From contig NC_081543.1 in the NCBI RefSeq assembly GCF_901000735.1, forward strand, positions 37,630,590 through 37,694,589: a stretch of 64,000 nt of DNA, written 5' to 3'. How positions within the stretch are numbered: the first letter of the stretch is position 1; each line of letters begins with the position of its first letter. A program made the position numbers and the translations under genes. This stretch comes from Corylus avellana (taxonomy: Eukaryota; Streptophyta; Magnoliopsida; Fagales; Betulaceae). Under the pieces are notes generated by a model that saw only the letters and a list, made by a program, of their open reading frames with translations, was not told the DNA's origin and did no database searches. This document shows, piece by piece, positions 1 through 9,059 of this stretch.

Positions 1-1
1 G

Positions 2-322
2 TTTACGAAGGTTCTCAGGAGAAGTGAAATCAGAGAAGGAAGAGTCTATTTACCGCCCAGTGATGCTGAAAGATTGGGTGCTGCGAATGGAGGTCAAGTG
101 ATTGTTTATGACGCTCCAATGAACATTACCTGGAACATGCATGTTGATGCAAAAAGTAGACTCGTCGGCCAATGGCGCGAATTTGCTACACAAAAGGGCT
201 TTGGAATAGGTGATACTGTCACCTTTTATGAATATGAGCACCAAGGACCAATGGGGGAAAGACGCTTTTGGATTGAACGGACACAAGTAGGGATTGATCT
301 CAACGAGCCTCCTCCTCCATAG
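2..322 (+). CDS. B3-domain DNA-binding protein, 3' part only
   Basis: Open from the left edge, so the N-terminus lies outside the window and no start codon can be chosen. The visible 106 residues look like most of a plant B3 DNA-binding domain: an F-T-K-V-L opening, an L-P-P-S-D-A-E strand near residues 17-23, a W-N-M-H-V strand near 45-49, a W-R-E-F turn, and the closing G-F-G-I-G-D-T-V-T-F-Y strand. B3 proteins bind short DNA sites in the nucleus and regulate transcription. Only nine residues follow the B3 fold, and they contain D-L-N-E-P-P, which fits the DLNxxP form of the EAR repression motif. Repressor activity is inferred from that motif only. The subfamily (REM, NGA/RAV or other) cannot be settled without the N-terminus. 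The stop is TAG at 320-322. Confidence 0.8.
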   Translation, partial: FTKVLRRSEIREGRVYLPPSDAERLGAANGGQVIVYDAPMNITWNMHVDAKSRLVGQWREFATQKGFGIGDTVTFYEYEHQGPMGERRFWIERTQVGIDLNEPPPP

Positions 323-1963
323 AACTAATTAAGAATCATGAGGACATGAGGTGCCTCTCTTCTGTAGTTGCTTCATGTGATGCATGAGTACACTAATAAG
401 TTTTGGTTTGTACTCTTTTGTTTTCTCTGTATTCGCCATTGTCCTCCAATATTGTTGTCGGTCGACAACATTAAATTATGTACGCTTGGAGTTGTTTGTT
501 ACTAAAATAAAAAATTTGTTAAAATATTGTGTCAAATGAAAGTTTAATTGATTAGCAAGCTAGTCATGGTAAAAATTAATTGGGTTGGAGAAAATTGCTT
601 AAACTCAATATATGACATTATCAAAAGATTAAAAACATTTGCTTTTCACTTTTATATGCTATATATGCAAAGAACATATATTAAGCTTATCACTTTTCAA
701 CCAAAAAAAGATTCAATTCCACCAAAAATTCAACCAAAAAAGGTTGAAGCTGTTGATGAAGTGATGGTTAAAGTCAAAGGGTGTTGTCGGACCATTCTAC
801 ATCAGTCGAATTGATTAGCAATATTCATGTTGGTTTCTTAAGATTTCGTGCGTCAATGATTACAACATGACTCAACGGATAATCTATTCTATATAGATTT
901 TATATATTTAGTAAAGTTACTCATATATATATAAGGGTCGGTGAAAAAGGCACCGTGAGATTTTAAAAAGAAAAATGTTACTTATTAACAATATAGCATA
1001 TTATCATTAACCAATAAGAAATAAATATATTTTTTTATATTCTATAAAAAAATTTTAAGCTAAGAACTACTTTTAGCTTAAATACACAAAACGTGGGTTG
1101 AAGTCGCTCACTTTAAACCTGTGCATAAGGCAGTATTAATCGAGTGGCTTTGCTATAGTCTTGCGGCCTTCTAGAAGGTAGTTTGATCTTTTTCACGCTT
1201 TTACGTTGTTTGAAGTTCACCATGCATGTGATCATGACAAAAGTACAAATGAGAATATTTTTGTCTTATCATGAGGAATATTCACAATAAGAGTATTTTC
1301 AGCAATTTAATCGTCATTTTCTCTTAAATTTAAAGATTTAAACTATTTTTTATTTTTTTATTTTTTTTACATTTAAGAATTTAAACTACCTTTTACTTTT
1401 TCATGTCAAAATACACTCCAATAACCTCATTTAATCATTCTATATATCATTAAAATATATATTTTTTGTTTACTTATATTATATATATGAAAGAAAAGAT
1501 GAGAGAAAATTGTGAGACATGAGAGGAGAGAGGATAGAGGAGAGAATAATTTTTTTATTATTATTTTAATAATCATAAAGATTGCAATAGTGGAGTTACA
1601 CTATAGCAATCATAATGTTTAGGGTTCATTTAGGGAGTCTATTGTAAAACTTTTTTGTGATTTTTTGAACATATTTTCTAAACTTAGGAAACTGACTCCC
1701 TTCAAAAGTGCAGCACTGGTTCTGTGCGCTTCCACGTGGACCCGTTATATGCATCGGTAAAGTTCAATCTTATGCCACGTCTGTTTAAGAAAAAAAATAA
1801 AAAATTAAACCTCTTTTAGATGTGGCCGACATGAGAAAAAATAAACCCCTCTCTCACACACACGTACGATCTTAGCCGATATATATATATATCATAAGTT
1901 GTGGAGATTGAAGTTTCAAATAACACCATATTATATAATTTGGTCACCATTCTTGAGAAAGCT
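323..1963. other. AT-rich intergenic stretch
   Basis: Holds the 3' flank of the B3 gene and then AT-rich sequence with short homopolymers. One weak open frame near 548-814 shows no recognisable domain and is not called. From about 1890 the sequence becomes nearly identical to the region upstream of the second thionin-like copy near 8150. No other gene or RNA is seen. Confidence 0.6.
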
Positions 1964-2272
1964 ATGGAATTAGAAGATGGTGTGAGCACAATTGTAAAGA
2001 TGATAGTAGTGTTGATTAATATGATGATGCTTGATATTAATGTAGCTGATCATCATGCTAATGGCCCTCTCCCTTCCTTTACAGTACTGCCCTCTCGCTT
2101 TGTCTCTCTAGCTCCCCCTTCAGATATTAAACCAGCAGAAATCTTCTCTTCCTCTAATTATTGCGCCAAAGTATGTGAGAAAGAATGCAGCCTTGAAGAG
2201 CACAGACATGAAGAGCAAAGACAGGAAGGGCACAAACATGAAGAGCACAGTCATGAAAGAAGAAGTTTTTAA
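1964..2272 (+). CDS. Thionin-like secreted peptide copy A with His-rich loop, frameshifted C-terminus
   Basis: Open frame of 102 codons from the ATG at 1964; an in-frame GTG further upstream is not a credible plant start. An N-terminal hydrophobic run (I-V-K-M-I-V-V-L-I-N-M-M-M-L) ending near V-A-D looks like a secretion signal. After a Pro/Ser-rich linker comes a cysteine triad C-x3-C-x3-C, then a His/Glu/Gln/Lys-rich segment encoded by a short 45-bp-type repeat (2201-2257). A second triad C-x3-C-x3-C is encoded just downstream, ending at the TGA at 2343-2345, but in another frame. Alignment to copy B (8228) indicates a 2-bp loss near 2250, so the open frame stops early. The paired triads resemble six-cysteine plant thionin-like peptides and the intact gene near 51 kb. 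Family placement is inference. It may be a pseudogene or may make a truncated His-rich peptide. Confidence 0.5.
   Translation: MELEDGVSTIVKMIVVLINMMMLDINVADHHANGPLPSFTVLPSRFVSLAPPSDIKPAEIFSSSNYCAKVCEKECSLEEHRHEEQRQEGHKHEEHSHERRSF
2201..2257 (+). repeat. Short form of the His/Glu-rich 45-bp coding repeat
   Basis: About 1.3 units of the same C-A-C-A-A/G-A-C-A-T-rich unit that is expanded in copy B. It codes for alternating His with Glu, Gln, Arg and Lys. Relative to copy B, two whole 45-bp units are absent. Confidence 0.8.
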
Positions 2273-2638
2273 CGTTCCTGTTACATTAATGGAATGTTTA
2301 TTTGATTGCATGAAAGATTGCGTAAACTGGTTCAAATTTCCATGAGAACCAGTTTTCTCTCCCTCTCCTGCTCTTGATCGATCCTATCAAAACACATGCA
2401 CACGGTGTATATATATATAATAAATAAATTTCAATTTTCCCGTGTGCCATAGTTGCATGTAGAAGTGATCGATCTTGCCCATGCATTACAGACTACCATA
2501 ATTATTTGTATGAGATGGTTTTTATTTTATTTCTATTTTTATTTTTATTTTTGTTCTTTCATGTTCTAGAGGTCTTGATTTGAAGAAAGGATGGAGAGTT
2601 TGAATGGTGAATTTTTAGAATATTCTATAAATTTTGGC

Positions 2639-2738
2639 NNNNNNNNNNNNNNNNNNNNNNNNNNNNNNNNNNNNNNNNNNNNNNNNNNNNNNNNNNNNNN
2701 NNNNNNNNNNNNNNNNNNNNNNNNNNNNNNNNNNNNNN
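2639..2738. other. Assembly gap, 100 N
   Basis: Exactly 100 N. The sequence just before it (about 2560-2638) also occurs at about 8900-8973, where it continues uninterrupted, so the left contig ends inside duplicated sequence. Confidence 0.98.
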
Positions 2739-2796
2739 ATCTGCAATGATGAAGTATATATTAGCACACAAATGGTTAAACATATATTATTTGAAT

Positions 2797-4861
2797 TTTT
2801 TTTTTTTTTTTTTTTGAGGAATGATTAACTTCATTCATAAATCAGGATAGAAAATTCAGGCAAAAGCCTCACAAAGATAGAGCCATCTGCTCTAAAATAA
2901 TCGTGTCAAAAACACAATTGGGGGGTTTTTCCAGCCAAACATGGAAAGTTAGGGTTCGTGTTGCATATTTGGCCAAGCCATGAGCCGCTCAGTTCGCCTC
3001 TCTATTAACATACCTGATACTCCACTTGCGTAGCGATCTCAATACTATTTTAATATCATCAATAATCTGCCCATATTGCAACCAATTTGGTGTTCGGTCT
3101 CTAACTGCCTCAACCACCACATCAGAATCCCCTTCGAGTAGAATGTCTTGAACTCCCACCTCCAGACAGAACTCAACAGCGCTAAGGGCAGCGGTGGCTT
3201 CGGCTGAAACTAGGTCAAAGCACCCTTCAATTGGCTTACTTAATGCTGCTATCACCGCACCCCTTCCGTCTCGAATTACAACCCCAGCACCCATTCGGTT
3301 CTCCTGTTGAGCCAAAGCAGCGTCCCAGTTCACTTTGAAAATTCCTCTGGGTGGAGCTTCCCATCTCTACACATGCGCTTGCACCACGGGAGTGGGCTCA
3401 TGATTTTTCTCGTTGGCCCGCTGGTATTGCCGCAGATCCTCCATAGCTTCTCTCGAGAGCACACTAGGATGTGTAAACCGTTCCCCATGTAGCACCCCAT
3501 TTCTCCTTCTCCAAATCCGCTTAGCCGTCAGCACAAATAACTCCATTTCTTCCTTCTGCAGCGAACCCATCAGTACCTCCACCACCTCCCTAAAATTTTT
3601 ACCTCCCGTCCACTGTTTTGTGAGTTTTCGGCGGCCACTATCACACCATACATCATGGGATGAAGGACACTCCCATAGGATATGGTGGACAGTTTCAAGG
3701 TCCCTGCAACAGAAATCACAAATGTCATCTGCTACCACTTTCCTCCTTTTCAGATTATCTTTCGTTGGGAGGATATTATTGCATGCCCTCCAAAAGAACA
3801 CCTTAGCCGCGTTTGAGATCCTCAACCTCCAAAACATTTTCCAGACAGCCTGTGATTGAACACCTTGGGAGCTTTCCCCCTTCCCTCGTGCTTGTCTCTC
3901 TTTTTCTAGGTGGTAAGCACTTCTAACTGAGAATTCACCCGTCTTAGTCCCTCTCCAAATTATTTTATTAGCCTGGTTATATTTGCTCAGAGGGAGGTTG
4001 CAGATTGCAGCAGCTTCACCTGCTTCAAAGTTCTGGAAAATGAACGACCGGTTCCACTGGATTGGGTTATTCTCAATTAACTCAGCCACAACTGCCTCCC
4101 CCCTTATGTTGGGACTAACCGATTGAGGAGAGTATGTGATTGGAAGAGGAATCCATTTGTCTCCTCGGATTCGGATAGTCCTTCCGTTCCCAATACGCCA
4201 GAAGATCCCTTCCTCGTATAATTCCCTCCCTGCCATAATACTCCTCCATGCATATGACGGTCTACTTCCCATCTTGGCTGACAAAAACGACCCGTTGGGG
4301 TAGTACTTTGCTTTTATTATTTTCACCACCAAACTTTCGGGGTATTGCATGAGTCGCCAACACTGTTTAGCTAAAAGTGCTTTATTAAAACATACGAGGT
4401 CACGAAACCCGAAACCCCCTTGATCCTTTGCACATCTCATCTTCTCCCAGCTCATCCAGTGAATTTTTTTGTCATTCTCCTTATGTCCCCACCAAAATTT
4501 CTGCATAAGTTGGTTTAGATTTTTGTACAAATCTTTAGGGAGCAAGAAGATGCTCATACTGTAGGTAGGGATAGCTTGGACCACCACTTTGATTAACACC
4601 TCCTTCCTAGCCAGAGATAGGAATTTGGTTCTCCAATCTGCTACCCTCTTTTTTACCCTGTCAGTAATGCTCAAAAATTCCCTAATTCTAGATTTTCCCA
4701 CCGGCGCCGGGAGCCCTAAATAGGTATCGAATCTCTGTGACTCTGGGACACCAATGATTTCCAGTATGCGTTCCTTCATTTATTGGCTTGTGTTCCGGAT
4801 GAAGAAAATGGACATTTTTTCATTATTTAGTCTCTAACCCGATGCCACCTCATAAGGAACA
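2797..4861 (-). mobile_element. 5'-truncated L1-type LINE
   Basis: Minus-strand non-LTR retrotransposon. On its own strand it ends in a poly(A) tail, seen as the T run starting near 2797. It carries only the last third of ORF2 (reverse-transcriptase thumb, zinc-binding region, RNase H). The likely target-site duplication is imperfect: ATTATTTGAAT at 2786-2796 and ATTATGTGAAT at 4862-4872 (10 of 11 match). 5' truncation is typical of LINE target-primed reverse transcription. The element is dead: no RT catalytic core, no endonuclease, and several stop codons. Confidence 0.88.
2869..4858 (-). pseudogene. LINE ORF2 remnant: RT C-terminus, zf-RVT and RNase H domains
   Basis: One reading frame covers the whole remnant but is broken by in-frame stops near 4829, 4780, 3367 and 2989. 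The longest open piece (3367-4779, 470 codons) begins just after the RT palm, has the L-G-L-P-A-P-V-G-K-S region, W-R-T-K-F-L-S-L-A-R-K-E and the I-P-T-Y-S-M-S motif of plant LINE RTs. Near its end is the zinc-binding region (C-D-F-C ... T-V-H-H-I-L-W-E-C-P). The second piece (2989-3333) is an RNase H domain with N-W-D-A-A, S-A-E-A-T-A-A and E-G-D-S-D, followed after the last stop by A-A-H-G-L-A-K. The final stop is TGA at 2869-2871. No frameshift is apparent, only nonsense changes. Confidence 0.85.
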
Positions 4862-4872
4862 ATTATGTGAAT

Positions 4873-5945
4873 TGGTGGTATTTTTTATATCTATATTTTG
4901 CTATTAAAAAACAATTATATGAATTGGTAGTAGATTTGTAATGAACAATGTTACAATGGCCATGGTATGGTTTCGGTTATATATGTTTATTAGCGATTAA
5001 TTATTTATTTCGTATTACGTTTTTATGTCTATATAAGATTATGTTCTGAACTCTTTTAATTTATTATCAGGTGGCATGAGAGTGTGCCACTAATTTTGTA
5101 AATTGGTGGGGCTTAAAAATGTGCCAATAAGTTATAAATCTTAGCACATTATTATATGCTAGGACTTGTTGGTGTGTCTCATGTGCACGATATAATGTTC
5201 TGGTCCTTCTGGGCACTCTACTACAGATATTTACTAACTAACTTGAAATATATACTCCCTGACATTAAATCACACTTCCAGGCATTTAATTAGTGCCAGG
5301 ACCTTTCTTTTGTAGTAAAAACCAGTAAACACGTACAATAGCTAACAAATTAAAGCAAATCCAAAACCCTATAAAGTTTCAAAAAGAACCACACATCCTG
5401 AATTTGCAAGAAATATATGCATACACAAATGACATCCAAACCCTACGAATTCAAAAAAAAATCATGCAAAGCCTTTTCTCTCAAGTGAGAAGTGTGCTTA
5501 TACGAGTTTCTTCCAAAGCCTTTTCTCTCAAGTGATTTCATATAAATGAAAGGTTTTTTTTTTTTTTTTTTTTCTGAGCAGATAGACGAAAGCTTGTTGA
5601 AAAAAAAAAAAAGAGAAGGTAGTTTTTAAAGAATGGCAAGTTCTAGCAACTTTAATTTGATGAGGCCAAGAGTTTGGTGTTCTTAAAAGCATAAAGAACG
5701 TTGTGAGGGTACTACAATTTTTACTATTTGTTTTTTTTTTTTGTAAATTTAACTTGATGCACTCCATAATTAATTAATTAAATGCGTTTCTTAAGATAAA
5801 TCATTTTGAGTTGTGTGATCGTATTCAATAGGGTTACGTACAACGATAATGTGTAACCCTATCAAACACAATCAAACATGCTACTTAGGCCACAATTATT
5901 CCAATGCTAATGGGAATTAACCAATAAAGTTTGATTTACGCTATA
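4873..5945. other. Intergenic, AT-rich, no gene seen
   Basis: Contains a second partial copy of the LINE target sequence (4910-4933), T and A homopolymers, and a short direct repeat of about 21 bp at 5467 and 5515. Near 5160-5320 the sequence resembles a degraded end of a CACTA-like element, too weakly to call. No coding region is supported. Confidence 0.5.
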
Positions 5946-5950
5946 TATCC

Positions 5951-6263
5951 TGTCAGAATATATGGAAAATATATTATATTTTCCATATATTCCATAATTA
6001 TGTTGATATTGAAATATTCTCTATTTATGGGTTGATTATAATCATATAATGGGATTGTAATCAAATCAATGAGATTTGATTACCAAACTTGTATTTAGAC
6101 ATTACCCTATAAATAGGAACCTTTGTATTATAGACAAATCAAGTTAATGAGCACAATGTAGCCCTTAGAATTTCTAGTGGTGGGCGTGGTGTCTAACACC
6201 GTAGAAAGTTTTGTGTTTTTTCCTATATTAACTGCTTATTCCCGCATAATCATTATTTCAACA
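5951..6263 (+). repeat. Left LTR (313 bp)
   Basis: Starts TGTCAG and ends CA. A perfect 15-bp-stem palindrome lies at 5958-5990. A TATAAATA box lies at 6108-6115. The first 218 bases match the right LTR exactly; the remaining 95 diverge clearly with indels. Confidence 0.93.
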
Positions 6264-6276
6264 TGGTATCAGAGCC
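6264..6276 (+). other. LTR primer binding site for initiator Met-tRNA
   Basis: TGGTATCAGAGCC directly abuts the left LTR. This is the standard plant LTR-element site, complementary to the 3' end of the initiator methionine tRNA. Confidence 0.93.
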
Positions 6277-6833
6277 ATTGTATGGCCCAATGGTCTGTGT
6301 ATTTCTTTCTGGTATTTCTTTTTCTTCGATCTATTGTTTGTTTTGTTTCTTGAAGAAAAAAAAAAAAACCCAGATTTGCAGCGCACATGGCTGCTTCCCG
6401 GAGAAAGCCGTCAGCCACCGACTTCTGTTCCCGCTCACGGCCCAGCCCCGGCATGCCTCTTATGGCCTTCCACGGCCCAGCCCAACGCCGCCGCACCTGC
6501 TCTAGCATTTCACAGAAGCATGGAAGACGGTAGATCTATGGCCTTTAGTCGCCGCTCTCTGCTGCCTGCTGGCATCCTAGCACCGACTCTAGCTTGCTCC
6601 TTACAGTCACCGTCCAGAGAGAGCCGCGCCACCTTCTGGCCTTCTCCGGCATCAGCCCACGGTCCACCAGGCCGCGACCCACAAGCGCCACTCAGACCAC
6701 GCCGCCCTGCCACCGTAGGCCCTCATCACCAGGTTCCGTGCCATCCAGATCCGTTCACCGCCCTCCACCTTCGTCAATTTCCGTCCCTGGCATGTACAGT
6801 TTCTGCCGCGGCTGACTGCTCCACAAAAAAAAA

Positions 6834-6990
6834 AAAAAAAAAAAGGTGTCGCGTGTGGCGTGGAGTGAGGAGAGAGAAAAGGAAGAAAAGAAAAGGGAGA
6901 AAAGAGAAGGTGAAAAAAAAAAAGGTGCTGCGTGTGGCGTGGAGTGAGGAGAGAGAAAAGAAAGAAAAGAAAAGGGAGAAAAGAGAAGGT
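6834..6990 (+). repeat. Internal tandem duplication of about 75 bp
   Basis: Two consecutive units each run from a poly-A stretch through a GTGTGGCGTGGAGTGAGGAG core into an AG-rich tail, inside the LTR element. The run of Lys/Glu/Arg in the overlapping open frame is only this AG-rich repeat. Confidence 0.75.
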
Positions 6991-7094
6991 GTCAGCCAAG
7001 TGAAAAAAAAAAAAGCGGTCCAAGTGGACCACATCATGCGCGCCACGCGCCGGTCAGGTTCGGTGCGCCGATCTGATAACCGCCCAAGTGGGCT

Positions 7095-7290
7095 CATTTT
7101 CTTTTATTTTTGGCCCAAGTCGGCCCTTTTTATTTTTGGCTCATAGTCAGCTCTAGCCTGTAGTCGGCTCATTTTTATTTTTGGCTCATTGTCAGCCTTG
7201 GCCCGTTGTTGGCCCCTTTTATTTTTGGTTCATTGTCAGCCCTGGCCCGTTGTCGGCCCCTTTTTGGAGTTTGGCCCATTGTCGGCCCTT
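7095..7290 (+). repeat. Degenerate GGCCC/ATTTTTGGC minisatellite
   Basis: Several imperfect units of roughly 45 bp alternate a T-rich TTTTATTTTTGGC block with GGCCCGTTGTCGGCCC-type blocks. Part of the LTR element's internal region; non-coding as far as can be seen. Confidence 0.65.
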
Positions 7291-7450
7291 TTGAATCTGC
7301 ATTCACCAGCCACCTGCCGCCGTCGCTGGTTGCCCGCCAGCCTCTATCTCCTTCGGCAATCGTCATCTACAGCCCGTTCCCTGCCTCCAACCACCGCCGT
7401 CATCATTGTTTCGGATTTCAAACTCAAGGTTCTAGAATATTCCACCTTGA

Positions 7451-7463
7451 GTTTGAGGGGGGA
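7451..7463 (+). other. Polypurine tract
   Basis: A G-rich purine run directly before the right LTR, in the position where plus-strand DNA synthesis is primed in LTR elements. Confidence 0.85.
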
Positions 7464-7793
7464 TGTCAGAATATATGGAAAATATATTATATTTTCCATA
7501 TATTCCATAATTATGTTGATATTGAAATATTCTCTATTTATGGGTTGATTATAATCATATAATGGGATTGTAATCAAATCAATGAGATTTGATTACCAAA
7601 CTTGTATTTAGACATTACCCTATAAATAGGAACCTTTGTATTATAGACAAATCAAGTTAATGAGCACAATGTAGCCCTTAGGGGTATTCTGAGTGGTGGA
7701 CGTAGGTGTCTAACACCGAACCACCCGAAAGTTTTTTGTGTTCATTTTCTCTATATTGCTTCCGCATATTCCCTCATATTTATTATTTCAACA
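7464..7793 (+). repeat. Right LTR (330 bp)
   Basis: Same start (TGTCAG) and end (CA) as the left LTR. Positions 7464-7681 are identical to the left LTR; after that the two differ by substitutions and indels, making this LTR 17 bp longer. Confidence 0.93.
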
Positions 7794-7798
7794 TATCC

Positions 7799-8227
7799 AA
7801 ATGACACAATTAAGACCAATATCAAGAGGCACGTGATGTCTATGTTAAGAAAATTAAAAAATAAAATAAAATAAAATAAAAGCCTCATAAATTTCCCTAT
7901 ATATCGAAGAACCTACCCTTGGAACCCCATCAAACACAATGAAACAAAGTAATTAAAAATGGTTTATATCATCACATGATCCTTAAAAACCAATGAGAAT
8001 ACAAATTGCATGCACCCTTTGCAGGCCAGTAGCCATTATATACCTTTCCAAAAGTCACTTACCATGCATTCTTTAAAGAACTTTAAATCTCTTTGTAAGA
8101 ATGAATAATTTTTTGTCAAAATAAAATATTTAAATTTGGAATTTTATATATATATAGATTGTGGAGATTGAAGTTCCAAATAACACCACATTATATAATT
8201 AATTTGATCACCATTCTTGAGAAAGCT
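7799..8227. other. Upstream region of thionin-like copy B
   Basis: AT-rich. Similarity to the upstream side of copy A starts only about 70 bp before the ATG (near 8157), so the two copies share the gene and 3' flank but not the farther promoter. No motif is called. Confidence 0.5.
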
Positions 8228-8659
8228 ATGGAATTAGAAGATGGTGTGAGCACAATTGTAAAGATGATTGTAGCGTTGATTAATATGATGATGCTTGATA
8301 TTAATGTAGCTGATCATCATGCTAATGGCCCTCTCCCTTCCTTTACACTGCCCTCTCGCTTTGTCTCTCTAGCTCCCCCTTCAGATATTGAACCAGAAGA
8401 AATCTTCTCTTCCTCTAAGTATTGCGCCAAAGTACGTGAGAAACAATGCAGCCTTGAACACAGACATGAAGAGCAAAGACAGGAACAACACAAACATAAA
8501 GAGCACGGACATGAAGAGCAAAGACAGGAACAACACAAACATAAAGAGCACGGACATGAAGAGCAAAGACAGGAAGGGCACAAACATGAAGAGCACAGCC
8601 ATGAAGAGAAGGAAGTTTTTAACGTTCCTGTTACATTAATGGAATGTTTTTTTGATTGA
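8228..8659 (+). CDS. Thionin-like secreted peptide copy B with expanded His-rich loop
   Basis: 143 residues from the ATG at 8228, equivalent to the start chosen for copy A. Order: hydrophobic signal-like N-terminus, Pro/Ser linker, a cysteine pair, a 51-residue His/Glu/Gln/Lys segment with 14 His (residues about 77-127), then F-N-V-P-V-T-L-M-E-C-F-F-D and stop. Two cysteine positions of the scaffold are lost compared with copy A and the 51-kb gene. The second cysteine of the first triad is Arg (CGT for TGT), and the second triad is cut after its first cysteine by TGA where copy A has TGC. The coding sequence after the stop (to 8695) still matches the ancestral C-terminus. His-rich segments can bind Zn, Ni or Cu in other proteins; that role here is speculation. 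It may be a pseudogene. Confidence 0.5.
   Translation: MELEDGVSTIVKMIVALINMMMLDINVADHHANGPLPSFTLPSRFVSLAPPSDIEPEEIFSSSKYCAKVREKQCSLEHRHEEQRQEQHKHKEHGHEEQRQEQHKHKEHGHEEQRQEGHKHEEHSHEEKEVFNVPVTLMECFFD
8459..8614 (+). repeat. 45-bp coding minisatellite (His/Glu/Gln/Lys)
   Basis: Two full 45-bp units at 8489-8533 and 8534-8578 appear identical, flanked by partial units. Each encodes 15 residues with four His. The in-frame unit length keeps the reading frame on copy-number change. Confidence 0.92.
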
Positions 8660-8699
8660 ATGAAAGATTGCGTAAACTGGCTCAAATTTCAATGAGAAC

Positions 8700-9029
8700 C
8701 AGTTTTCTCTCCCTCTCCTGATCTTGATCCTATCAAAACACATGCACACGCATATATATAACAAAACTAAATTTCAATTTTCCTGTGTGCCATAGTTGGA
8801 TGCAGAGGCGATCGATCTTGCCCGTGCAATATTACAGACTACTATAATTATTTGTATGAGATGGTTTTTATTTTATTTCTATTTTTGTTCTTTCATGTTC
8901 TAGAGGTCTTGATTTGAAGAAAGGATGGAGAGTTTGAATGGTGATTTTTTAGAATATTCTATAAATTTTGGCTAAAACCACATAATAGAGGGTTTATTGA
9001 GGATGTTATAAGAGACTCAAAAAATGCTT
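8700..9029. other. 3' flank of thionin-like copy B
   Basis: Nearly identical to 2345-2638 up to about 8973, where copy A is cut by a gap. Beyond that it is AT-rich with a T run. No gene is seen. Confidence 0.6.
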
Positions 9030-9059
9030 CTTCTTTTTTTTTTTTTTCCGTGAAGTTCT

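Larger units (their letters stand above)
5951..7793 (+). mobile_element. Complete non-autonomous LTR retrotransposon (LARD/TRIM-like)
   Basis: Structure is complete: 5-bp target-site duplication TATCC (5946-5950 and 7794-7798), two direct LTRs starting TGTCAG and ending CA, a primer binding site immediately after the left LTR, and a purine tract just before the right LTR. The 1.2-kb internal region has no gag or pol signature. Its longest frame (6334-7146) is low-complexity Pro, Lys and Arg with no domain, so the element must have used enzymes made elsewhere. The plus orientation follows from the PBS and PPT. Confidence 0.93.

Noticed and set aside
548..814. 88-residue open frame after the B3 gene
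   Set aside because: AT-rich chance frame with no signal, domain or paralogue.
6334..7146. 270-residue open frame in the LTR element
   Set aside because: Low-complexity Pro/Arg then Lys/Glu from A- and AG-rich repeats, no gag, protease, RT or integrase motif, and it begins beside a long A run.
8459..8614. CRISPR-like regular repeats
   Set aside because: Units are contiguous with no spacers, in frame, inside a plant coding sequence.
8317..8685. Antisense open frames across the 45-bp repeat that read as very Cys/Ser/Leu-rich proteins
   Set aside because: They are the reverse reading of the His/Glu repeat (GTG and CTT codons turned around). The plus frame has a signal peptide and paralogue support; the antisense frames have neither.
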